Assembly: GCA_023450835.1 (NCBI GenBank)
Contig: JAEXGM010000126.1
Coordinates: forward strand, 1-64,000
Source of the DNA: Bacillota bacterium
Lineage (GTDB): Bacteria > Bacillota > Clostridia > Lachnospirales > Lachnospiraceae
DNA: 64,000 bases
Reading direction: 5' to 3'
Part shown: piece by piece, positions 52,630-63,980 of the stretch
Layout: each line of letters starts with the position of its first letter
Numbering within the stretch: position 1 is the first letter of the stretch
Notes under the pieces: model-generated
Databases searched by the model: none
What the model was told of the DNA's origin: nothing
Seen by the model: only the letters and a program-made list of their open reading frames with translations
Position numbers and translations under genes: made by a program

Positions 52630-54408
52630 ATGAAAGCAGCAGAGAAAGACGGTTCTGTCAGGGAGTATGATTTTACAGAGAAAGAAGGAAGAGAGGCATA
52701 TTGGCTTACGGCCGCACAGGTTCTGGCCCAGGCGGTAAAGCGGTTATATCCCGAAGCCAAATGTGCCGGTTTTCAGACGGAAGAGGAAGGCTTTTATTAC
52801 GACTTTGCTTTTGGCACAGTTTTTACAATGGACGGACTGGACCCTGTGGAAAAAGAAATGAAAAAAATCGTAAATGAAAACCTGCCGTTAAAGAGTTTTA
52901 TCCTGGGCAAAAAAGAAGCCATAGATTATATGCTGCAAAGACAGGAGCCCTATAAGGAAGAGATTATCAGAGAAAGTTCGGAGGAAGAAGTTATACTTGT
53001 AAGACAGGGGGAATATACAGACCTCTTTGCAGGGGCGTATGTGGTCAGCACAGGATTAATTAAAGCTTTTAAGCTGACCTTGGTAGCAGGAGCCTACTGG
53101 AGGGGGAAGGAAGAAAATGAAATGCTGACCAGAATATACGGGACAGCTTTTCCGAAGGCCGGTGACTTGGAAGAATATCTTGCGAAAATAGAAGAGGCCA
53201 GGAAGCGAGACCACAGAAAGCTCGGTAAAGAACTGGGGCTCTTTGCGATAATGGAAGAAGGACCGGGCTTTCCCTTCTTCCTGCCAAAGGGTATGGTATT
53301 AAAGAATCTCCTGACAGACTATTGGAGAAAAGTACACAAAAGAGAAGGGTATGTAGAAATATCTACGCCGATTATGCTTGAGAAAGGTTTATGGGAGACT
53401 TCCGGCCATTGGGAGCATTATAGTGAAAACATGTATCTGTCTTCTATCGATAAGTCAGACTTTGTAATCAAGCCTATGAACTGCCCTGGCGGAATGCTGG
53501 TATATAAAATGCAGCCTCGTTCTTATAAAGAGCTTCCTGTCAGAATGGGAGAATTGGGGCTCGTACACCGGCATGAGAAGTCCGGAGCGCTGCATGGACT
53601 TATGCGGGTTCGGATGTTTACACAGGATGACGCCCATATTTTTATGACAGAGGAGCAGGTAAGAGAAGAAATAAAAGGAGTAATCGGTCTGATAGATGAG
53701 GTATACGCTAAGTTTGGATTTTCTTATCATGTGGAGTTATCTACAAGACCGGAGGAGAGTATAGGCAGTGAGGAAGACTGGGAATTAGCTACGGAGGGCT
53801 TAAAGAATGCATTGGAAGAACTGGGAATGGCATACCTTGTCAATGAAGGAGATGGTGCCTTCTATGGGCCCAAGATTGACTTTCACCTGGTGGATTCCAT
53901 GGGGAGAACCTGGCAGTGCGGAACGATTCAGCTGGACTTTCAACTTCCCCTGCGTTTTCAGGCAGAGTATACGGGAGCAGACGGGCTAAAGCATCGCCCG
54001 ATTATGCTGCACCGAGTAGTGTTTGGTTCCATAGAGCGCTTTATCGGTATCCTCATAGAGCACTATGCCGGCAGATTTCCTTTGTGGCTGGCCCCGGTTC
54101 AGGTGAAATTGCTGCCGATTTCCGAACGTTTTCTAGCCTATGCAGAAAGTATAGAAAAGGAGTTATCCGGGGTTGGAATACGCTGTGAACTGGATAGCAG
54201 GGCAGAAAAGATTGGCTATAAGATCAGAGAAGCCCAGCTTGACCGGGTTCCCTATATGCTGATTGTCGGGCAGAAGGAAGAAGAAAGCCGCGGAGTATCT
54301 GTTCGAAAGAGAGACAGCGGTGATTTAGGGCAAATGGAGCCGGAAGCTTTTATCAGACTGCTTCAAGAGGAACTTCAGGAGGATAACAGAAAGGGGGAGA
54401 AGGCATGA
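52630..54408 (+). CDS. thrS: threonyl-tRNA synthetase paralogue lacking TGS and editing residues
   Basis: 592 residues; attaches Thr to tRNA-Thr. The aminoacylation core is intact: zinc ligands Cys (MNCPGGM), His (QDDAHIF) and His (MLHRVVFGSIER), motif 2 RVRMFTQDD, and a C-terminal anticodon-binding domain. The N-terminal TGS domain (about 60 residues) is missing; the protein starts almost at the editing domain. The editing site is dead by sequence: HxxxH is L26/Q30 (WLTAAQVLAQAV) and CxxxH is F133/Y137 (LFAGAYVVSTG). This suggests a secondary, stress- or starvation-induced enzyme (ThrZ-like role) with a normal thrS elsewhere. Its last codons overlap the next gene (ATGA). Confidence 0.92.
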   Translation: MKAAEKDGSVREYDFTEKEGREAYWLTAAQVLAQAVKRLYPEAKCAGFQTEEEGFYYDFAFGTVFTMDGLDPVEKEMKKIVNENLPLKSFILGKKEAIDYMLQRQEPYKEEIIRESSEEEVILVRQGEYTDLFAGAYVVSTGLIKAFKLTLVAGAYWRGKEENEMLTRIYGTAFPKAGDLEEYLAKIEEARKRDHRKLGKELGLFAIMEEGPGFPFFLPKGMVLKNLLTDYWRKVHKREGYVEISTPIMLEKGLWETSGHWEHYSENMYLSSIDKSDFVIKPMNCPGGMLVYKMQPRSYKELPVRMGELGLVHRHEKSGALHGLMRVRMFTQDDAHIFMTEEQVREEIKGVIGLIDEVYAKFGFSYHVELSTRPEESIGSEEDWELATEGLKNALEELGMAYLVNEGDGAFYGPKIDFHLVDSMGRTWQCGTIQLDFQLPLRFQAEYTGADGLKHRPIMLHRVVFGSIERFIGILIEHYAGRFPLWLAPVQVKLLPISERFLAYAESIEKELSGVGIRCELDSRAEKIGYKIREAQLDRVPYMLIVGQKEEESRGVSVRKRDSGDLGQMEPEAFIRLLQEELQEDNRKGEKA

Positions 54409-54974
54409 AAGCAACAATCGCTTATCTGGCGGATACCAATACAGAGAATTATGGAAAAGGATTGATGCTTGCCGCCCACAGAATCGGCGGGATGGGCTTT
54501 GAAGCAGCGAGGCTGCCAATGCATGTATCCTTAAAACAGCCATTTTCTATACCGGATTTAAAGAAGATAGAATCTTTTTTTGATGATTATGCTAAGAAAC
54601 TCGCACCTATAAGCCTTATCTTTGATTCATTGGATCTCTATGAAAGCAAGGTATTCGGATACGAGTCCGGTTGTCTGGCTATGAAAATCAGACCAAATAA
54701 CAGACTTAAAAATCAGCAGGAGGAACTGTTTAAGGCTTTAGAGGAAGGCTTTGGGCATTGCCCGGCAGAGCATGACGAAGACTATTGTTTTCATATGACT
54801 GTTGCCATTGGAGGGAGTCCGTTTGGAGCTTATAAAATGGCATATGAGAAAATGAAGGTCCCGGCATATGCGGGGGAGGCTCTGTTTGACAAACTGGGAT
54901 TATTTTATTACGATGATGATGAAATAAGACCGGGGACATATTTTTGTTACAAGTCAGTGAAGCTTTCCTCCTAA
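54405..54974 (+). CDS. 2H phosphoesterase (LigT/2'-5' RNA ligase-like)
   Basis: 189 residues of the 2H phosphoesterase superfamily. The two catalytic motifs are HVSLKQPF (about 41-48) and HMTVAIGG (about 128-135), each HxS/T. Relatives hydrolyse 2',3'-cyclic phosphates or related nucleotide phosphodiesters, often on tRNA fragments. The start overlaps the ThrRS stop by 4 bp and its RBS (AAAGGGGGAGAAGG) lies in thrS, so the two are translationally coupled and share the T-box control. A role on tRNA or its degradation products is a reasonable inference, but untested. Confidence 0.82.
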   Translation: MKATIAYLADTNTENYGKGLMLAAHRIGGMGFEAARLPMHVSLKQPFSIPDLKKIESFFDDYAKKLAPISLIFDSLDLYESKVFGYESGCLAMKIRPNNRLKNQQEELFKALEEGFGHCPAEHDEDYCFHMTVAIGGSPFGAYKMAYEKMKVPAYAGEALFDKLGLFYYDDDEIRPGTYFCYKSVKLSS

Positions 54975-55139
54975 GAATAAACGAATTAATCGTGTTACTG
55001 CTGCTGATAGTTCTTGCAAAGATTTGGGATATGGGTTAAAATGACATTAGAATCACACGTATATTTTATCCTGCATTCCGAAGTTTGCAGGTCTTGAAAG
55101 GGGTTTGGCTGTTATATGAGACGAAGGCATGTTATAAAT

Positions 55140-55192
55140 GCGTAGCATCGGCTATCGCATTTTAATAAAATAAAATTGTTATAGCCGCTGCT
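55140..55192 (+). other. imperfect hairpin before the small HTH gene
   Basis: AGCATCGGCTAT (about 55144-55155) pairs with ATAGCCGCTGCT (about 55180-55191) with one mismatch, in the 250-bp gap after the phosphoesterase gene. Function unknown; no T run. Confidence 0.35.
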
Positions 55193-55224
55193 GTTCCTAA
55201 TAGCAAATATTTTAGGAGGGCGCA

Positions 55225-55491
55225 ATGAGCTATAGAAGAGCAGAGCAGATTCTGCCAAATGAAATTATAGAATTGATTCAAAACTATGTGGATGGGGAAT
55301 GTATTTATATTCCGAGAAAAGAGAATTCCAGAAAGAACTGGGGTGAGAACACCAGTATCAGAGAAGAGTTAAAAGAACGGAATCTTTGTATTTACCTTGA
55401 TTACCAAAGGGGAATGAAGGGGTCAGAGATAGCGGAGAAGTATTTCCTGTCTGTAAAGAGCATACAGCGTATCATAGGTCAGATGAAATGA
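55225..55491 (+). CDS. CD3324-type small helix-turn-helix protein
   Basis: 88 residues. The C-terminal half has an HTH of the Mor/sigma-like sort (MKGSEIAEKYFLSVKSIQRII); the N-terminal half is YRRAEQILPNEIIELIQNYVDGECIYIPRKE, a pattern shared by small Clostridial proteins of the CD3324 group. Probable DNA-binding regulator; target unknown. TTAGGAGGG RBS and its own terminator, so monocistronic. Confidence 0.8.
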   Translation: MSYRRAEQILPNEIIELIQNYVDGECIYIPRKENSRKNWGENTSIREELKERNLCIYLDYQRGMKGSEIAEKYFLSVKSIQRIIGQMK

Positions 55492-55492
55492 T

Positions 55493-55527
55493 AAAAAGGG
55501 TATAGAATGAGACTATACCCTTTTTTT
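55493..55527 (+). terminator. terminator after the small HTH gene
   Basis: AAAAAGGGTATAG (55493-55505) pairs with CTATACCCTTTTT (55513-55525), then T residues. Confidence 0.92.
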
Positions 55528-55636
55528 ATTGTATAAAGAATTTAACGTACTTTGAAATTAGCCTTCTGAAAGAACAGAAAAAAATTTCGAAGATATGGCA
55601 TTTTGCAGAAATAATAGCGGATTAAATGACAGGTTA

Positions 55637-55676
55637 TTGACATTTATTTTGAAAATTGATAAATTTGCAATATAAT
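55637..55676 (+). promoter_or_regulatory. promoter region of the Lrp regulator/alanine dehydrogenase genes
   Basis: Two overlapping candidates: TTGACA (55637-55642)-17-TAAATT (55660-55665), and TTGAAA (55649-55654)-16-TATAAT (55671-55676). The second would start inside the RBS, so the first is more likely to yield a translated mRNA. Confidence 0.5.
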
Positions 55677-55692
55677 TTACGAGGTGAAAACG

Positions 55693-56157
55693 ATGGATTC
55701 AATTGATATGGAAATTATTGAACTTCTTCAGGCCAATGGAAGAGCATCCATTTCAGAAATCGGCAGCAGGATAAATCTTTCTGTTTCCGCCGTAGGAGAG
55801 CGTATCAGGAAGCTTGAGAAGTCTGGAATTATTCAGCAGTATACGGTGATTCTCGATGGGAAGCTGTTTAAGAAGGAACTGACGGCATTGGTGTTTATCA
55901 GTCTGGAGACCCCAGGATACATTGACGGTTTTTTAAAATTCGTAGAGGAAGAAAATGATATCCTGGAGTGCCATTATATTGCGGGAAACTACGACTATGT
56001 AATAAAAATTGTGACAAACAATCCGACCACACTGGAAGGACTTCTCAATAAGATTAAGAGCGTACCGGGTATTATCAAAACCTACACCAATGTTGTATTG
56101 AAGACGGTGAAGAATAAATATTCCGTGGTTCCGTCGGAACTGCCGGAAGATAGGTGA
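55693..56157 (+). CDS. Lrp/AsnC-family transcriptional regulator
   Basis: 154 residues from ATG 55693 (MDSIDMEIIELLQANGRASI), with GAGGTG 6 nt upstream; an in-frame GTG at 55684 is inside that RBS. N-terminal HTH (SEIGSRINLSVSAVGERIRKLEKSGII) and C-terminal RAM/AsnC effector domain (ECHYIAGNYDYVIKIVTNN). It lies 21 nt upstream of the alanine dehydrogenase gene and is very likely its amino-acid-responsive regulator, like AdeR-type Lrp proteins. Confidence 0.92.
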   Translation: MDSIDMEIIELLQANGRASISEIGSRINLSVSAVGERIRKLEKSGIIQQYTVILDGKLFKKELTALVFISLETPGYIDGFLKFVEEENDILECHYIAGNYDYVIKIVTNNPTTLEGLLNKIKSVPGIIKTYTNVVLKTVKNKYSVVPSELPEDR

Positions 56158-56178
56158 AAAAATAAAAGGAGGTTTTAT

Positions 56179-57303
56179 ATGGTTATTGGTGTTGTAAAGG
56201 AAATCAAAAACAATGAGAACAGAGTAGGTCTAACGCCCGCAGGCGTGAGCATCCTGACAAAACTGGGACACAGGGTACTGGTTGAGACAGGAGCAGGGGA
56301 AGGCAGCGGCTTTACGGACGGAGAATATGGGACAGCCGGTGCGGAACTTATCAATACAAGCAAGGAAGTCTTTGACCAGGCCGAGACAATTGTAAAAGTG
56401 AAGGAACCCCTGGCCTCTGAGTATGATTTCTTTCATCCGGGGCAAAATTTGTATACCTATCTGCATCTTGCACCCAATGAACCTTTAACCCGTGCACTGC
56501 TTGAAAGGCAGGTTACAGGAATTGCTTACGAGACAGTGCAGCTGGATAACGGAATGCTTCCGCTGCTGGCTCCCATGAGTGAAGTGGCAGGAAGGATGTC
56601 AGTTCAGATTGGAGCCACGCTGCTTCAGAAATACAATGGCGGAGCCGGTATCTTACTGGGAGGTGTTCCGGGAGTAAGACCTGCCAAGGTTGTTATTATC
56701 GGCGGAGGTGTCGTAGGCACTAATGCAGCCAAGATAGCAGCGGGAATGGGAGCCAATGTTACGGTTCTTGATATTAATGTACAGAGGCTTTCCTATCTGG
56801 ACGATATTTTCGGCGGCCGTGTAGGCACACTTATTTTTAATTCTTATAATGCAGCGGAAATGGTAAAAGAAGCGGACCTGCTTATAGGAGCGGTACTGGT
56901 AGCCGGTGCCAGCGCACCGAAGACAGTTACGGAGGAAATGGTAAAGAGTATGAAGAAAGGTTCCGTTATCGTTGACGTTGCCATCGACCAGGGTGGTTCT
57001 ATTGAGACCATTGACAGGGTTACCACTCATGATAACCCATGTTATGAAAAATACGGAGTTATACATTATTCCGTAGCCAATATGCCGGGAGCAGTGCCAA
57101 GAACCTCCACTCTTGCCCTTGAAGCGGCTACCCTGCCATATCTGGTAGAGATTGCTGAAAAAGGGGTGAAAGCAGCACTTACAGAGAATACAGCTTTAAG
57201 AAAGGGACTGAATACAATTCACGGCAAACTTGCCTGTGCTTCTGTAGGAAAGAGTCTGGGGATTGCATATTCCTCACCGGAAGAGCTGATAGGAGAATTA
57301 TAA
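56179..57303 (+). CDS. ald: alanine dehydrogenase
   Basis: NAD-dependent oxidative deamination of L-alanine to pyruvate and ammonia, or the reverse. 374 residues, normal length. Catalytic residues match the family: Arg15 (NRVGLTP), Lys75 (KVKEP), His96 (YLHLAPN), and the Asp of VDVAIDQGG. The nucleotide-binding motif is VIIGGGVVGTNAAKIA. RBS AAAGGAGG. It is co-transcribed with the Lrp regulator and ends in its own terminator. Confidence 0.97.
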   Translation: MVIGVVKEIKNNENRVGLTPAGVSILTKLGHRVLVETGAGEGSGFTDGEYGTAGAELINTSKEVFDQAETIVKVKEPLASEYDFFHPGQNLYTYLHLAPNEPLTRALLERQVTGIAYETVQLDNGMLPLLAPMSEVAGRMSVQIGATLLQKYNGGAGILLGGVPGVRPAKVVIIGGGVVGTNAAKIAAGMGANVTVLDINVQRLSYLDDIFGGRVGTLIFNSYNAAEMVKEADLLIGAVLVAGASAPKTVTEEMVKSMKKGSVIVDVAIDQGGSIETIDRVTTHDNPCYEKYGVIHYSVANMPGAVPRTSTLALEAATLPYLVEIAEKGVKAALTENTALRKGLNTIHGKLACASVGKSLGIAYSSPEELIGEL

Positions 57304-57344
57304 TAGGCAGTTAAGACTGCATTCATAGAATATATGAAATTGAG

Positions 57345-57382
57345 ATAAGGGTAATAGTTTAAGACTATGCCCTTATTTTTTT
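57345..57382 (+). terminator. terminator after ald
   Basis: ATAAGGG (57345-57351) with CCCTTAT (57370-57376), plus inner ATAGT/ACTAT pairing, followed by a T run. Confidence 0.85.
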
Positions 57383-57400
57383 GTAATCGGAAAGTAAATC

Positions 57401-57457
57401 TTTTCACACCCAGGGTGCAAATAATTATTTGAGGCCCTTGTAGCATTTATCTATAAT
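57401..57457 (+). promoter_or_regulatory. PTS operon promoter with upstream dyad
   Basis: TTGAGG (57429-57434), 17-bp spacer, TATAAT (57452-57457). Upstream, TTTTCACACCC / GGGTGCAAA (57401-57420) is an imperfect dyad centred about 50 bp before the expected start, a typical activator position. The LicR-like regulator of this operon is the obvious candidate to bind it (inference). Confidence 0.55.
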
Positions 57458-57496
57458 AAAGATATCAACAAAACAAGCACCGAGAGGAGAAGTATT

Positions 57497-57808
57497 ATGG
57501 CGAAACTAAATGTATTATTAGTATGCGGTTCAGGAGCTTCCAGCGGGTTTATGGCAGCCAATATCAGAAAAGCAGCAGCGGCAAGAGGGCTTGATATTAT
57601 AGTCAATGCCAGAAGCGAATCAGAAATTGAGAATTATATCGATGAAATCGATTGCCTTATGGTAGGCCCGCACCTGGCATATTTATTGGAGGAAGTAGAC
57701 GAAATTGTTGGAGATGCTAAGGTAAAGGTCGCGTTGATGAGACCGGATTATTATGCTGTTTTAAACGGAGAAAAGGCATTGGAGCATATTTTATCAATTA
57801 TGGAATAA
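57497..57808 (+). CDS. PTS lactose/cellobiose-family EIIB component
   Basis: 103 residues. Phospho-Cys10 in LLVCGSGASSGFMA replaces the more common CxxGMSTS loop but keeps the P-loop-like shape. It takes phosphate from the IIA protein and passes it to the incoming sugar. First gene of the PTS operon, GAGAGGAG RBS, 15 nt before the IIC gene. The unusual CGSGASSG loop places it in a less-studied branch of the Lac family. Confidence 0.9.
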   Translation: MAKLNVLLVCGSGASSGFMAANIRKAAAARGLDIIVNARSESEIENYIDEIDCLMVGPHLAYLLEEVDEIVGDAKVKVALMRPDYYAVLNGEKALEHILSIME

Positions 57809-57823
57809 GGAAGGAGAACATCA

Positions 57824-59079
57824 ATGAAAGGCTTAGTAAACTGGCTTGAGAATAGCTTTGCACCAAAAATGAGTAAGGTCAATAATAACGTGTGGGTAGT
57901 TACGCTGAAAGATTCCATTATGCAGACACTGCCCTTTATATTGCTTGGTTCGGTATTCTGCCTGTTGGCAATATTGAATAATTACTTTCCTGCATTACCT
58001 TCCTTCTGGACGCCCTTTGGCTGGACAATGGGGAAAATATCACTGTTTGTAGCTTTTTTAATTCCCTTTAACTTAATGGAAAAGAAAAAGCTCAGAAAAC
58101 AAAGACTCATCGCAGGTATGACCGGCATGGTACTGTATCTGATGGTTATAACTCCTCAGGTCATTCTTGGCGGAACACCGGGCTTTGACCACGATGCTTT
58201 AGGTGCAGGCGGTATGTTTATTGCTATTTTCTGCGGTATTTTTACCGGAATTATAATGGGTGTTTTTGGTAAATTTTCTTTCTTTAAGCAAGATTCTGTT
58301 ATTCCGGATTTTGTCAGAAGCTGGTTCGACTCCATGCTTCCCATCGGAATCGTAATAGTAGTGGGATGGATTGTAGTACTGATTATGAATATAGATATTT
58401 ATAATATTATTCTTTCAATTTTCATGCCTTTGGCAGGCTTTATGGAAACACCTTACGGATTCATGATAGTTATGTTTGTATATTGCTTCCTGTACTCCAT
58501 GGGAATATCCAGCTGGGTACTGACTCCGGTCACCAAGCCGGTACTGTTAGCAGCTATTACGGCAAATGTAGGAATTGCAGCCGGCACAATAGTGGGAAAA
58601 GATTTAAATGTAGTAACCTCCGAAGTAATTTATTCTGCTTATCTGTGGGTAGGCGGTATCGGTTGTACTCTTCCTTTGGTAATTATGATGGCACGTTCAA
58701 AGAGCAAATCATTAAATGCATTGGGCAAAGCCTGCATCGTTCCCGGAATCTTTAATATAAATGAACCCGTTGTATTCGGCGCAATTGCCTGGAATCCGCT
58801 TATGATGTTTCCGATGTGGCTGCAGGGACTTATTCTGCCTCTTATCGTGTGGATTTTTACAAAAGTAATTGCATTTGCACCCATACCTAATATGGTATTT
58901 GATATGTGGTATTGTCCGTTCCCTCTGTCTACCTGGATTCTTACCAGAAGCATTGCAGGAATTATATTAGTATTAGTAATAGTAGCGGTCTCAACTATAA
59001 TTTGGTTCCCGTTCTATAAAACATATGAGAAACAGAAGATAAATGAAGAGGTAATAGCTGACAAGAAGGAGCAGGCATA

Positions 59080-59080
<1 letters not shown>
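57824..59080 (+). CDS. PTS lactose/cellobiose-family EIIC permease
   Basis: 418 residues with about ten hydrophobic segments, the membrane channel of the transporter. Family landmarks are LKDSIMQTLPFILLGSVF near the N-terminus and GIFNINEPVVFGAIAWNP, the conserved sugar-binding NEP(V/I)xFG motif. It imports and phosphorylates a beta-glucoside or related sugar together with IIB and IIA. Its stop codon overlaps the IIA start. Confidence 0.94.
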
Positions 59081-61746
<2,666 letters not shown>

Positions 61747-61767
61747 GCCAGGAAAAGGATGGTCAGT

Positions 61768-63693
61768 ATGAAGAGCAATTGTGTGCAGTTAATTAAAATC
61801 ATGATGGATTATGGAGACTGGATAACTGCCGGTCATCTGGCCAGCGAGTTAAATGTATCGGAGCGGAGCGTAAAAAGCTATATTGCAGAGATAAACTATC
61901 AGGAAAAGGAACTGATTGCTTCATCCAGAAAAGGCTATTTTCTGGAGGCGGAAAGAGCGGCAAAAGTTCTGGATAATAACAGCCGGAAACTTCCCCAGAC
62001 TTCCAAAGAAAGAGTGAACTTCTATATTACAAGACTTTTAATGGGAGATGCAAGCGGAGACAAAAAAACAGACCTGTATGATTTGGCAGATGAGATATTT
62101 GTAAGCTTTGAAACTGTCAAGAAAGATATCCCCAAGGTAAAAAGCAAACTCATGGAATACGATCTTGTTCTCTCTACTTCCGGCTCCGCTGTTTCTCTGG
62201 AAGGGGAGGAACTGGATAAAAGAAAGCTTTTGAGTGCAATTCTATACGAAGAATTTAATCATAATGTTATGAGCCTGGAAATTCTGGAACGGGAATTTCC
62301 GGGCTATGACCTGGAAGTACTTCAGGGAATTATACGTAAGGAATGTAAGAAGTTCCATTATTTTATCAATGAATATGCACTTTTAAGTCTGGTCCTTGAT
62401 ATTGTAATCGGTATGGACCGGATTAAAAAAGAGAGGACCTTTGGGCAATTCAGAAAAGAAAGAATAAGTTTCGGCATCAGAGAACAGGAGCTGGCACAGA
62501 ATATTGCAGCTTTGATAGAAACCAACTACCGGATTCGTTATAGTCCCGTTGAGTTGGAAGAACTGACAATCATTCTGTTGAGCCATCTGATGAAGGTGGA
62601 TTATACGGTCCTGACTACCGAGAATATCGAGAATGTTGTTGGGAAGGAATGTATCTCAATTGTAAAAGAAATCTTGGGATTACTGAAAAGAACGTACTTT
62701 ATCGATACCAACAACAAAGATTTTATTATAAAATTTACACTTCATATAAAGAATCTGCTGGTCCGCCTGGAGAGCGGGTATACAACAAAGAATCCCCTGC
62801 TGGACCACATAAAGAACACCTGCCCGCTGATATTTGAGTGTGCTGTTGAAGTTGCGGACAAGTTGAGGCAGCTTACCAAATACGATATAAAAGAAGATGA
62901 AATTGCGTATATTGCCCTCCATATCGGAGGCAATTTAGAGACACAGAAGTCCCGCAGAAAAATTGTAAGCTGTGTTATTTTGTTTCCCCAGTATTACGAT
63001 TACTCCGGTAAACTGGTGGAGAAATTAAGAGAACATTACGGTGAAAGGCTGGATATAAAAACCGTAATCACTTCTGCGGAGGAAATAAAAGAGGCTGCCA
63101 AATCCGATCTGATTATTTCTACGATTCCCATTAGCGGAATCCTATACAGTGAATGGGTTATGATAACACCATTTCTGAACAGCCGGGATTTTCAGGAGAT
63201 AGAAGAAAAGATATTAAAGATTAATCTTAGAAAAAATAAGGCTAGGTTAAAGAAGCATTTAATGGAGATTTCCAATCCGAAATTATTCTTTAAGAACCTG
63301 GATTTAAAAAACAGGCAGGAAGTTCTGCGTTACCTGACAGACGTCATGATACAGGAGAATTACGTATCGGAATCCTATTATGAGGAAGTCTTTGACAGGG
63401 AAAAGCGGGCCTCTACCGCATTCGGGCATATTGCTGTGCCTCATTCTATGAAGATGAATGCCCGTAAAACGGTTCTGGCTGTTTTAATTAATGAGAAGAA
63501 GCCGATTAAATGGGAAGGGCATTATGTAAATATTGTCCTGCTGTTTGCCATAAATGAAGATGAAAGAGAAATCTTTCATGATGTGTACGATAATTTAATT
63601 GTTCTGCTGTTGGAAAAAAAGAATGCGGCAATGATAACCGGATGCAATACGTATATTGAGTTTATCGAGGCCATAGTGGAATGTTTTAATTGA
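61768..63693 (+). CDS. LicR/BglG-type PRD regulator with EIIA domain
   Basis: 641 residues from ATG 61768 (MKSNCVQLIKIMMDYG); ATG 61759 is an alternative. Order: winged HTH (AGHLASELNVSERSVKSYIAEI), a second HTH-like region (about 95-170), PRD1 and PRD2 (about 180-400) with conserved His (LLSHLMKVDY; YIALHIGG), an EIIB-like domain (about 405-490, without an obvious Cys), and a C-terminal mannitol/fructose-type EIIA domain with His in AVPHSMKM. It is phosphorylation-controlled and is likely the activator of this operon. Confidence 0.9.
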   Translation: MKSNCVQLIKIMMDYGDWITAGHLASELNVSERSVKSYIAEINYQEKELIASSRKGYFLEAERAAKVLDNNSRKLPQTSKERVNFYITRLLMGDASGDKKTDLYDLADEIFVSFETVKKDIPKVKSKLMEYDLVLSTSGSAVSLEGEELDKRKLLSAILYEEFNHNVMSLEILEREFPGYDLEVLQGIIRKECKKFHYFINEYALLSLVLDIVIGMDRIKKERTFGQFRKERISFGIREQELAQNIAALIETNYRIRYSPVELEELTIILLSHLMKVDYTVLTTENIENVVGKECISIVKEILGLLKRTYFIDTNNKDFIIKFTLHIKNLLVRLESGYTTKNPLLDHIKNTCPLIFECAVEVADKLRQLTKYDIKEDEIAYIALHIGGNLETQKSRRKIVSCVILFPQYYDYSGKLVEKLREHYGERLDIKTVITSAEEIKEAAKSDLIISTIPISGILYSEWVMITPFLNSRDFQEIEEKILKINLRKNKARLKKHLMEISNPKLFFKNLDLKNRQEVLRYLTDVMIQENYVSESYYEEVFDREKRASTAFGHIAVPHSMKMNARKTVLAVLINEKKPIKWEGHYVNIVLLFAINEDEREIFHDVYDNLIVLLLEKKNAAMITGCNTYIEFIEAIVECFN

Positions 63694-63711
63694 GGAAGGA
63701 GGAAAAATAAT

Positions 63712-63969
63712 ATGAAACAATTTGATTATATAATTACGGAACCTGTAGGAATCCATGCAAGGCCGGCCAGTATATTAGTAAAGGCGGCTACCGCCTTTCA
63801 GAGCAATATTATGATTGAAAGGAACGGGAAGACCGCTGATGTAAAGAGACTGCTGGCTTTAATGGCACTTAGCGTAAAGTGCGGAGAGCAGGTGCACTTT
63901 TCCATAGAAGGAGCTGACGAAGAGCTTGCGGCAAAAAAACTGGAGGAATTCGTAAGAGGTAATTTATAG
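63712..63969 (+). CDS. HPr-like phosphocarrier with Ser46 replaced by Arg
   Basis: 85 residues. The PTS phosphorylation site is intact: His15 in GIHARPAS. The regulatory site of Gram-positive HPr, Ser46, is Arg46 here (TADVKRLLALMALS against the usual K-S-I-M-G). It can relay phosphate from EI to EIIA but should not be phosphorylated by HPr kinase, so it should not signal catabolite repression with CcpA. AAGGAGG RBS; 18 nt after the regulator. A dedicated HPr for this operon, with the housekeeping ptsH presumably elsewhere. Confidence 0.93.
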   Translation: MKQFDYIITEPVGIHARPASILVKAATAFQSNIMIERNGKTADVKRLLALMALSVKCGEQVHFSIEGADEELAAKKLEEFVRGNL

Positions 63970-63980
63970 GGAGTGTGCGT

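Noticed and set aside
53807..54188. Alternative-frame ORFs inside thrS
   Set aside because: They are shadows of the highly conserved ThrRS frame with no own start signals.
58483..58755. Alternative-frame ORF inside the PTS EIIC gene
   Set aside because: It lies within the clearly conserved membrane-protein frame and has no RBS.
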